The position numbers and the translations under genes were made by a program. 64,000 bases of DNA from Tetrahymena elliotti 4EA (taxonomy: Eukaryota; Ciliophora; Oligohymenophorea; Hymenostomatida; Tetrahymenidae). The stretch is from positions 308,389 to 372,388 of the forward strand of contig JH720307.1 in the NCBI GenBank assembly GCA_000231825.2, written 5' to 3'. Below, piece by piece: positions 48,433-59,610 of this stretch. Below the pieces are notes generated by a model. It was not told the DNA's origin and did not search any database. It saw nothing but the letters and a program-made list of their open reading frames with translations. The first letter of the stretch is position 1; each line of letters opens with the position of its first letter.

Positions 48433-49094
48433 ATGTTCAAGTGCCAAGATCTCCATAGTAAAACATAATTATAAGAATTTAAATTGGCAATTAGAGAAGG
48501 ACAATTTTAAATGATAGTAGCTAACCACTTAATGAATATTTTAAACCAGAAAATTTAAACTATACTAAATACTTTTTCACCCTTTATTCTTTAACTTTTA
48601 ATCAAGTAAACTAGAAGGTAAAATGAACTAATAAAACTATTTATTTAAATTAGTTATTTTGAAGAATCGCTTAAAAAATGTTAACAGCTATTGGATCAAA
48701 AATAGTCAATTTGTATTAACTCGCGTTAGTATTTGTAATGTCTAGAGATTGGATTTATTCGTAGCTGCAATTAGTAAGTAAAGATAACTAGAAGGCAATA
48801 TTTTTTATTTCCCAAAAATTAAGATAGTAAATGAGGTTGGGGTGTGGGGGATGTATACTTGATTCTTTATTTGATAGTTTTTTTATTATTACAATATTCA
48901 CAAATATGAGGGCAAGAAAATCAAGAAAAGTGCCTATTAAAATCAAGTATTGCTTCTTACTCTATATAATTCATCGAAAGGCCAAAAGGTCAGATAATTT
49001 AAAAGAAGAGTTCAAAGAAGAAAAAGAGTTTTTAGTCAACCCCAAAAAATAAAGAGAAGAAGTTCATTATTTCGATTAATAATATATGCAGTGA
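48433..49094 (+). CDS. small orphan protein with a hydrophobic segment
   Basis: Two exons, 48433-48773 and 48824-49094, separated by a 50-nt intron with a GTAAGT donor and phase 2; 203 residues, TGA 49092-49094. It starts MFKCQDLHSKTQLQEFKLA, continues helical (SYFEESLKKCQQLLDQKQSI), then after the junction reads MRLGCGGCILDSLFDSFF with a moderately hydrophobic stretch (about residues 125-140), a strongly basic patch (MRARKSRKVPIKIK) and a charged C-terminus. The hydrophobic-then-basic order could mark a membrane helix with a cytosolic tail, but this is marginal. No family recognised. Its start faces away from the minus-strand exons at 47861-48303. Confidence 0.5.
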
Positions 49095-49269
49095 ATCTTA
49101 ATTGATTAAATTGATTATTTCAAAAGGATTTTTCATTTTAGCAAGTAAAAACAAAATTTGCATTTCTATCATATGATTCTTATAATTAAACTAAAGAAAA
49201 AAAGACTTATTCAATACTTCTTATTTAATACACCATATAACTAATATCCACTAAAATAAAAGCTTCATT

Positions 49270-49866
49270 TCAGCACTATGGAGATCGTAGGCAGTCTAAA
49301 CATTATCTATTCCTCTTTTATTATTCATTCAAGCAGCACGCTTTCCATTTTTACCTGTGTTTTAACAATTTTATTTAAAATAAATTCCATTTTACTTTAG
49401 TATTAAATGACGTATCAACAAACTTAACACCTGCTATCGAGGTAGTTGAATTTTCAACTTTCACAACTGTATTACCAAGGAGTCGAATCAAAGAGAAAGA
49501 AGGAGGTTCAGAAGAGAAATTCTCACTCAAATCTGGCTCCTTGAAAGCTCTTAACTCCATAAATAATTTCAGACCTTCTATCTCATTTTAAAGATCTTGT
49601 TATTGAAGATCTTGCATTTATGGAAAATTGATGCTGTAAGAAAAAGTAGGGATATTCAGATTTTTATACCATAGCCAGGTGGATTGTTTAGGCTACAGGA
49701 AGCGGTTCTCTTCCTTGAAAGAAATTGTAGCCTTGCCATAGTTAAATGAACCGTTCGCTTGAAGAGTAGAACTCTGTTTTTTTATCCAGCAAAACTCAGA
49801 AGATTTTGAGTTTGCGAGTATGTCGCGTTGAAGCGAATTGAGAATTTGTAATATGTTTCCTTCCAT
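49270..49866 (-). CDS. orphan protein, 198 residues
   Basis: Minus-strand frame from ATG 49866 to TGA 49272-49270. It starts MEGNILQILNSLQRDILANS and includes FCWIKKQSSTLQANGSFNYG, WLWYKNLNIPTFSYSINFP, a glutamine-rich hinge (MQDLQQQDLQNEIEG) and SFSLIRLLGNTVVKVENSTT. Base composition is less AT-rich than elsewhere and looks strongly coding. Near the end a donor-like CAG/GTAAAA at about 49355 could start an intron; if used, the last 30 residues with their cysteines (KACCLNE, CLDCLRSPQC) would be replaced. The middle region alternates like a beta-rich domain. No family recognised. Confidence 0.6.
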
Positions 49867-50601
49867 CTTTAGATAGAGGAAGAGTATTTTCGATGTTATA
49901 TATTGTATACTATTAAGAATTACTTATAAATAATTTGCACTAGATGATTATTTTTTTTTAATTAAATTATACGTTTATATGCAATTAAATTGAATATTTT
50001 AGCTTTATCTAATTAATTAACTATTGTTTAGTAATTATAATTGAAGAATAACTTTACTTTTTAATTTAAAAAAATACTCTATAATATAATTAGTCTCTCT
50101 ATCATCCAAAATGGAACCAACATTACACTCCTATTTTGACTTTTTGCTAACTAATCGGAATATTTTAAAATATGTGTTCAAATTCTCATTAGTCTTAACA
50201 ACTCACTATTAAGTTAATATTCAAACCATAGAAATAATTTATAATAAGGTGGTACGATTTGTAATACTATTAATGCCAAATAAATACCCATTCATACATT
50301 ACTCAAAATATGTAAAAATGATAAGATTAATAATTACAATAGTCATTGTTAATGTTTAATGCTGAAAATATGCACGATAACAAGTATAATTAACATATAA
50401 TCTATTGCCAAGTAAATATGCATGAATCTGCATATACTCATTTTTAAAAAAGACAAAATCACTCTTCTAACATTATTTATCAAATTCATCTAGCATGCTT
50501 AATTTATAATAAATTAATATCTATATTTTGATAATTTTTTTTATTTTTGTAAGGATTTTTCAAACTAAAGCATTTTTTAGGAGTTAATATGGGGTTTAAG
50601 A

Positions 50602-51099
50602 TCAAGGCCCTCTTTTATTTTTAGATAATTTCTTTTCCAAGTTCATAAGCTATCTCTAGAAGTTCTCGTTTGGATAGGCACATTACCTTTTAGATTATAC
50701 AAATTACAATTCCTTCAAAAATGTTGTTTGCTAATTCTTCATCATCAAGTAAGCTATAACAAGAGAAGAGCTTCGAGAAATTCCCAATTAGCAATGAATA
50801 AATACGTTTGTTTTTTTAATATTTTCAGATATAAATTTGTATGAAGTATCGAAATACTATTCTATGTTTTAATCATCTCTGTCATATGCTTCAAGGTACA
50901 GATGCTTGATGTTTTTTTCATAATTAACTCTGAGCGGGTATCCAATAATAGAAACGACTGCTCCTACCCTTAGCTTTTTAAGTCGTTCTTCGTTTTCTGC
51001 TATTTCTATCTATCCTAGGTACAAGCCTCCTATTCCCTACAATGATGGTTTAATTATTTCACTATAAGGAGGTGGAGGGCTGAAAAAGCATTCCTCCAT
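50602..51099 (-). CDS. dual-specificity protein phosphatase
   Basis: Intronless minus-strand frame of 165 residues, ATG 51099, TGA 50604-50602. The DUSP fold is recognisable end to end: GIGGLYLGQIEIAENEERLKK (substrate-recognition and strand region), VVSIIGYP, HLYLEAYDRDDQNIEQYF carrying the likely general acid Asp73, the P-loop VFIHCQLGISRSSSLVIAYL with nucleophile Cys103 and Arg109, and the C-terminal LKELQFVQSKRQCAYPNENF, equivalent to the A...V...RP...PN..F block. The family removes phosphate from Ser/Thr/Tyr of MAP kinases or other substrates. Its size fits a small atypical DUSP without a kinase-interaction domain. Several conserved helix positions are TAA or TAG, confirming these as Gln codons. 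Confidence 0.9.
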
Positions 51100-52841
51100 T
51101 TATGAAATAGAAAACTTAGATAATTATTATTAAAGTAATCTGTTTCCAAATAGATTAAAACCCCTATTATTTTTTAAGGATATTAGCTTTGAACAAAAAA
51201 TAATTCTTATCATAATTAAAAAAAAAATTATGAAAAAAAATAATGAAAAGAATACAAAATGAATATCAATTTTAGTAAGGTAAGGATTTTAGTTTAGTAA
51301 CAAATACATTAGTTATTTTTAATTACTAAAATCTGTTAATTAGTTATAAATTATTATTATTATTATTATAAACATCTGAAATTAATTATATTTTCTGTCT
51401 CCTGCTCAAAAAATGTTTTAGAACTTTCCCAAAAATATGATGGGCTTCTCCTTGTTTTGTATTACAATTTATGGATTTAAAGAGTATGTATGTGCTTGTA
51501 AAAATATCTTAGACACCTCTTTACTTCAAATTATAATTTTCAAAGATTTTCACTTTAATAAATTGAAGTAGACAAATTAGTTTACATTGTCAAAGTACTT
51601 TCATTTTTGAGGAAAATTATTTTTTATTATTTAATTATATTTTTTTTTAGATCTTTTATAAAAAAAATCCACATTTTGTATCTACTTTTTTAAAAAATGA
51701 TTAAATCACTACAATTTTGATTTCAATTAAGTGGGGATTGATAAAAACACAGATATAAAGATAGATAACTTAGTCTATATAAGCAGGCCTTTTAATTTAT
51801 TATCATAATTTTTTAGGCATGGATTTTTCCTTTCAAATAATAGAATAATGAAAAAACAAAAAAACCAAATTTGATTACAAAGCTATTTTCTTTAAATGAA
51901 TGCTTTTAGATTCTTATGCTTTCTGATGGAAATTTGTAATTTGTAAAAAAGATGTTTCTCGAAAAATTAATGAGATTATACTGATTTGATTCTAAACATA
52001 ATAACCTTTTGTTTAAAGAATGATTTTAAATTCAAAATCTGTAATTAATCAAAAGCTACTTAAAAGAAATCAATAATTATTGATTATTTTTACCATACAA
52101 AATATCCAAAATAATATTATTTCAAAAACAGTTCAATATGTTGAATTTTTTAAAGAAGTAGAAATGTTATTCTCAGCAAAAACTTTGTAAAAAAGCAATA
52201 ATTTTTTCTAGGTGTTTTAATATTTAATTTTTTCACTCTATAATATGAATTAGTGCTATTTAATTCATTGCATTTGTGTTATTAATAATTTAAATTACTC
52301 TTTAATCTCTAAAAAATTATTGATAAAAAGCAGTTAGTTTTTCTTTAAATCAAAAAATATCTCTCATTTTTGTTTTTTTTGCTAAAATAATTTTATTTTT
52401 CACACCATCAAACCAAATTTTTTAGACGATATTATATTGGCTATCTTTTATTTTGAATAAAATTATATTTTTCTTGATTTAAATATTTTTCTATTTCTAC
52501 AGTTTTATTTATTCTTAAAAAATAAAATCATTTTAAAAAATTAAAATTTTAAAGGGAAAACCAGAAAAAATGAATAAAATAGCTGTTACTCAATTTATGA
52601 GTTTTTATTAAAATACATCTCTCTTGAAAGACATATCATTACTTTTAGATTAAAATTGATTTAGAATGGTTCTAAAATCATTAGCAATTTAATAAAAATT
52701 AGCTATTTTAAGTTGTTTTGTTAGAATAGTTGATAAGAAATATAAGAAATATCAATTAAGTTAGAATGATCTTTTGATTTTATAAGTTAATTAAAGGGTA
52801 AATAAAAAATTTATCATTTTAATTTACTTTCTTTATATTCT
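51100..52841. other. AT-rich intergenic region between divergent genes
   Basis: About 1.7 kb between the phosphatase (minus) and the cyclic-nucleotide-binding protein (plus). It should hold both promoters. Short (ATT)n repeats occur near 51352-51370. No other gene or RNA recognised. Confidence 0.45.
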
Positions 52842-55800
52842 ATGAGTACTAATAATGAATAACAATTAAATGTAATAATTAGTAACTACACAAGCCAAAA
52901 TAAAATTCATATTTCAAGTTCTGGTAATTCATAAAAGGACATTGATGAGTAATAATAAAGATAAGCATTGAAATTTAATAGTTAAATGTGTTTGGCTTCT
53001 AATCCCTAAATAAAGCTAAATAAGTATTTCTACTTAGTTAAACTAGATTTTAAACATTTTATTAAGTTTTATTATATAAAATATTCTTAAAGTCAGCCTA
53101 TTCAATATGACATTAATTAAAGAGTCTTTAAAGATGAAAATCTTCAAGAATCTCATATATAAAACTTGCTTTTAGACCCTTTTCGAAGTTAAAATGAAAG
53201 TAGAATTAATTAAAAGACATTATTACCAAAAAGCCTTCACTTTTTTCATTTTAAAATATTATTATACAATTTCTTTCTTTTTGATTTAGGAAAAAGTTAA
53301 AGTATTGAAGAGGCAGATTTCCTATTCAAAGATAATCGAGATCTCTTCTAAAATGCATAGCCCTCACTAAATTTTGCAAGCAATTATTCCTCATTAACTC
53401 TATAGTCATAATGTGAGGTTTTATCGTTTCAAAACATTACCATATAGAAAGATAACAAAAGCATTGAGAATTTATAAAATATGAGATCAAGTTCAACAAA
53501 AAGTAATGAAAAGGATTAAAAATGTGAAATGAATTTATTAAAAATTCAAATAAATGATTAAGATATACCACAAAATAATCATAATGAAGAAAAATAGGTC
53601 AAACAAAATACAAATGAAATAAAAGGAGAAATCTAAAATAGCTAGTTAAAAGTATAAAAGCATTTACAATTGTAAATAAATGAAAATACAGACTCTATTG
53701 ATAAACGAAAGAAGAGTATGACAGTTGACAATTTCTCTAGAAGCTTAGCTCAAAAATAAAAATAAACTGATATATTAACATTACATGCAAACAATATACT
53801 TGAAAGATCAAGTAAAATGAATTATTTAAAAAATACTATTTAATAAACTCATGATCTTAACAAAAGGTTTTGATTAAGATAAATAAGAATTAAATAAATC
53901 TGAAGAATCACAAATAAGAAAAAAAAATTAGACCCATGATTTCTAATAATAAAGTGAGATAATATCACCTAATAAGAGATAACATACTAACTCTAAGTTT
54001 GATAAGGGTAATAAAATAAATTTAAAATCAAAATTCAAAGCAAACAACACCATAGAAAAAGCATTAAGAATACTTATCTACAAAAAAAGGGAATAAAGGT
54101 AAACAAATACATTTTATTTTGACTAGTAATTTTTCATAGTTTTTTGATAATTTTAGCTTTTAAATTTTGTAATGCTTAGAAATGTTTTAAAGAAAATATA
54201 TTGTTTGAAAGAGAATCATGCATAAATTATTTTCAAATAAGAAGAAGATATGTTTGTTTGATAGTTTATATCAATTTATAAAATTCATCATTCTGATAAG
54301 ATTTTTTTCATTTGATTTGGATCTTCTTTTTTAGCTAGTTTTATAGCTATATCTTAAATAATTAATTTAGATTCATTCTTATTATTGAATAATGTTTTTT
54401 AATGAATAAATTAGAAATAATGAAGACATTGTTACTTTGTAGAAAGCTACTATTGAGATGAATTTCTTTAAAGAATTGCTAACAAAGAAATCTAATATTT
54501 AAAATAATATACATTAAAATTTATGTAAAGCTATGTAATATGAATATAGAAAGTAAGGAAGTGTAGTTTTTTATGCTGGTGATATTCCTGATAGATTTTA
54601 TATTCTTTTAAAAGGTAAATATTATTACTTATTGCTTGAGTGTTTGCTAAAAAATTAAATTTTATATAAAGGAGAAGTCTCAGTATTACTAAAAAAATAA
54701 TAAGATGAGATAGATAAGCTAAAAAAAGGATAAAATGTAGATCTCACAGATGAAAAGAAGAAAAGCAAATTTACCTTAAGGAAGTACTTGCTCTTCAAAA
54801 AATTTTAAAAAGTAATTAACAATCTGAAGATAGTTATGTAGTTTATTAATAGACTAATAGCACTTAAAAATGGAATTCATGAATATGAAAACGAATGTAG
54901 CCAAAATATTTTTAATTTTAATGAATATTAAGTGAAGCAATAATAAATTTATGAATAAAATTAAATTAACTAAACATAAGTAAATGGTGGAGAAATCTAT
55001 AATAACCAGAATTAAAATAATTAGCAGTAATCTGCCTTACAAAATTAATCTGAGAATAAAAATACTTAGCCAAATTTCCTTTAGCCTAACAAAAATCGGG
55101 CAAGTATATTTAGCCCAGATAAGAATAGACTTTAAAGCATAATTATGGATACCTCTGGTTAATCTTCTCTAAGTCCAAATATTTCAATAGAAAAATATAA
55201 TAAAAAAAAGAAAAAGGAAAAAAAGAAGAAAGACTAATAATTGTTAGCAAACAAATAGTAGCCAATGAAACCTGTAGATGATAAGAAAAAATTCATGCTA
55301 CCTTCTTAGTTGGCAATTTATGAAAGTAAGTTATAAGATCAACTAAAATAGGACATTCTAACTTCATCTAAAAATATTAATGGTTTTTTTAAAATGCCGA
55401 GAATGAGTATAATTCAAACAAATGAAACTAAAAAGAAGGCTAGTCCTCAAAAGAATGGATAATAAAACTCACCTAATCAATCATAAGCTCTTATTGCATC
55501 TTAGCCTAAGATTATTAAAAATTCTACTGAACTTCAAAATCCTGCTGATGAAAAAGAATAACAACAAGCTAATCCTAATCTATAAATTAAATAAATATAA
55601 AACAATCCAGAAGGAGGGGTTAGAAGTGTGAGAAAATCCTATTTGAAAAAAAAGATATTGGTAAAATTTAATTCAAATAATTCAATCAAATTATTAATTT
55701 TTACTCATGAATCAGGTTGACCTGTAAAAGGTTAGATTGGGAGTAAGATTAGCTAAGATATTTGAGACATCTAGTTAGTAATAACAATTAAACATTGGAG

Positions 55801-58680
55801 GAGCAAAAATCTAGTAAAGTTATTAGCAATAAAATGAAAATTTTAAAAAAATGATACCAAAATTGGATTTAATGAGTTTGGAGAATTCAGCACATTTCTT
55901 TGATGAAAATACATTTAAATATTTTCATGCCTTAAATTTGGGTAAAAATTAAGGGATTATCACCTCAATTTAATCTTATCTTTTTTTTATAAGGTGAAGG
56001 AAGAGTTTTTGGAGATCTTGGCATATTAACGAAAAAACCTAGAGCTGCAACAATAGTTTGCAATGAAGATTGCTACTTTGGAGTTTTAAATGTAGAAGAT
56101 TATTCTAAAATTTTAATGGATCAAAAGAAAAAAAAGATGTAAAAAGGAATTAAATTTTTGGCATCAACCATAAATATCAGTCTCTCTATAGAAAAAATGG
56201 CAAAAATATCTTAATTTTTTGAAAAAAGGTTATTTGCTTCTGGTGAGAGAATATATGAAGAAGGAGATCAAGTTCAGTATATTTATATTATTAAAAGAGG
56301 TAAATACATTTTATTTATTTTAGCATTTATTTATTTATCTTAATTTATTAATTAGGTGAAGTTGAGCTTTTTAGAAAACTACAAACTTGTTATGGTATCA
56401 ATTAAAATTAAACCATAACAGTTAGTATAGGTATAATAGGTACTAAGTCTTATTTTGGAGAAGATGACACTTTGTTCAATAGAAAAAGAAAATATACTGC
56501 AATAGCAAAGTAAAATTTTGTTTTTTATTCCAAAAAAACTATTGACTTTAATTAAATTTTAAAAATACATTTGCATCTTTTAAAATCTAAAAGGATTGAT
56601 ACGAAGCTGTTAATGTGTAAGAAAAAAGATTTCTAAAAGTTAATGAATGAAATATCTGAGATGAATATTGCACTTAAGGAAATGGCTTTGAAAAAGGAAT
56701 TTTGGAGAGATCAAAAATATTTAGAAATTTAAAAAACTAGACAGTCTATAAAAAAAATTGATGCTTTACATAAAAATAAAAATATTCATAATGCAATTTA
56801 ATCACAACTACAAGAAAACTAAGATCGTCTATAAAAATAACTTAACGAGGCTCTTTCAACTTTGTATTCTTAGCCTACCCAACAAACCTAACACACATAA
56901 GAACATGATAAATTTGAATGTATGTAAAGTGAAGAAATAGTTAGAAAGTAGATAATTAAATTGGAAAAAGATAGCTAAACAATCAACTTAGCTATCTCAA
57001 GAAACAGAGAAAATTATCTTACTAATAATAGAAGTCTAGTTAAGTCTAACTCAAATTAACAAACTCCATTTTTAGAAAAAGCTAAATCATAACCTTAAAA
57101 TAATTAGTCTTATTAAATAAACTAACCAAAAAGCTAGACACGTTAATAATCTCCTTAGTCATCTCCTAGATAAATTCCTATAGATTCAAAAAATCAATCT
57201 CCCAAAAATTCTCCTCTATCTTCACCTAAACGCTATATTAATTTATCAAAATAAAATTCACTTCAGTCCCCTAAATAATCACCAAATAATAGGCACAATT
57301 AATTCAATTAGCCTAAAAATGTGGATTAAATATAATCATTCAGTAACTGTTATTAAGATTATATAGAAAATGAATCTGAACAAACTAAAGAAGATTAAAT
57401 AGACTATGCCAATTGTACAATAACAAAAGATGATTTTATAGGAAGTGGTATTAATTCTTAAAAATGTTATTTTAAAGGAAACTATAAGAATATAAGTCCT
57501 AGGATAAAATAAATCATTTAATAGAACCCTGACCTTAATAAAGAAGGCTAGCTAAAGGAATTGCTATGCAAAATTTAGCAAAAAAAAGTTATACTTTAAA
57601 ATAATTCTATGGGTCAATGTAAATTAAATACTCCACCTTTAATGCTTCTTTTTTAGAAAAATTTAACAAAATTATCTTATTTTTTTAAATTTATTCATTT
57701 ATTAATTGGATTGATTCGTGTTTGAAATAATTTTTTATTAAATAAAAGAATAGTTTTCTGTTATGCATAATTTAAAAGAGAGTTCTGATATGTTTGGAGA
57801 TATAACACATAAATAAGATAAGCTCAAAGATTTAAGAAAATCTCTAGAATCAGCAGAAACATTAAAAAGAAATAGCATCAATGAAAGGTTGCTTATAAAA
57901 CAAGGAAAAATTACTCGATAAGAGTAGTTAGAATAACTTCTGAAGAAATATAAAGAAAAAAATACCACTAAAAGTGATATGAGCTAATCTTTGACTGGGG
58001 AGTTTTTTATTCAAAGTTAGTAGCCTCAAGCTAGAGAGCAATTATTTGATCTGAAAAGAAGAAGCAGTCTAAATTAACTATTAAATTCAGATATACTTAA
58101 AAAGAAAGATATTATAATACAAAGCGATTTACTAAATAATTCAGAAAACTTTAATTCAATTATGTAAAGTTCTACATATTCATAAACTTCAGCTAAGTCT
58201 TCAAAAAAGTCTGATTATGATAATTTTATATTTTTTAGCTAAAAAAATGCAAACAAGTGCTTGAATTCTGTTTAACAAAAAAGTTCTTTTTTTTATAATC
58301 CTCAACATCGTAAAATTGGAAGCCTAAATCTACAGCCAGCTAAATAACAATCATTTTTAATTAAAAATTAGCAAATAAACAATCTAAGTAATCATAATAA
58401 AAGTGGCAATATTGATTAAGATCAGCTTAGGACATCTTAATAAGCAAAAATAAATTTGAGTAGATAAAGCTTCTCATAAACCTAAAATTCAGGTTTTTTA
58501 AAGAATATTACAGAATTTATAAATCCTTTGCCTTCACCATAGTAAACTCCTTTCAAAAATAGCAAAATCTATGCTTAATTTTAAAATTTAAAAAACAACA
58601 TGGAAAAAATTGTTATTGTTAACCACATGGGAAAGCCTACCACATACATACAACAACCATTCTAATCAAACCTAAAGTGA
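52842..58680 (+). CDS. large protein with two cyclic-nucleotide-binding domains
   Basis: Ten phase-consistent exons: 52842-53023, 53093-53199, 53290-53811, 53867-54098, 54415-54614, 54672-55660, 55716-55941, 55994-56299, 56356-57618 and 57749-58680, giving about 1652 residues. After a disordered N-terminus comes an ALRILIYKKREQRNNEDI block and the start of a CNB domain (MNFFKELL, GSVVFYAGDIPDRFYILLKG, about 360-420). About 385 residues of low-complexity sequence follow. Then the matching phosphate-binding cassette appears (GEGRVFGDLGILTKKPRAAT, about 820-839), keeping the Arg that contacts the cyclic phosphate but with Asp where Glu is usual. A second CNB domain follows (SGERIYEEGDQVQYIYIIKRG, then KSYFGEDDTLFNRKRKYTA), whose cassette is degenerate. 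The C-terminal 600 residues are Q/N/S/P-rich. No kinase or channel domain is present, so it is probably a cAMP/cGMP sensor or scaffold. Confidence 0.85.
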
Positions 58681-59610
58681 TGCTTTCCAAGCCTCAAGTT
58701 TTAAATTCTTCATTTATTTATTCATTTAAAAAAACTTTAAAAAATTTATTTATTTATTTATGACTGGATTATTTTTTAAAATTATTTTTAACCAAAGTTG
58801 TATATATTTATATATCCTATCATTTAGATTTAATTTATATTAAAATTTTAATCCTCTCTCTTGATCATTTATTAATTTAATTCATATTTTTTAATCATTT
58901 AAATAAGTTAAAAATTTTTCATTCATGCAAAATTTGTATTAAAATGATTTTCTCAAAGCTGTTTGAATTTTAATAATTTATTATTCAAATTTTAATTTTA
59001 TCTGTATTGCCCCAATTTTCTCATTTGTGAATAAGAATTAAGAGTCTGTTCTTAAGCTATTCTTAGAAATACCAACCTATTTTTGATATTTACTGATAAA
59101 TACTTAGAAAAAATAATTCAAAAAATAAATTCTTATCTCTTATTTTAAAAAATAAATGATGGTTTTGAAGTTTTTTAAAAATATTTTTAATTTTTTAATA
59201 TATTATTATTATAATATGGTTCGATTTTTACACAAACCTAAATAAATCATTTGTTCTTTTATTGGTTTATTTTATCTTTTCAAAATTATTTTCTTTGTAA
59301 TCTAAAAATCCAAATAAAAAGTTTTTATTTTTTTGATAACATTTTGAGAAGTGTCATTAGACCAATTCTTTTATTTATAAAAATTCTAAATAATTTTGTA
59401 TTATTGGCTATTTTGTAATCTTCCTCAACCTAAAATTTTTAACTAATAAAATATCAGGCAAAACCTAATTATAATAAGAAAGCAAAAAATTTTAGATATT
59501 TTGTAATAAAATTTGTATCATATAAAAAGGTAAACAAGGATATAGCAAAAAAACTCAACATTTATTAGCTGTTTCTTCATATACTAGAATTAATTTAGGC
59601 AAAAAATATA
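58681..59610. other. AT-rich intergenic region
   Basis: About 0.9 kb; contains the 3' flank of the CNB gene and the promoter of the sorting-receptor gene. TTTA repeats near 58740-58760. Nothing else recognised. Confidence 0.45.
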
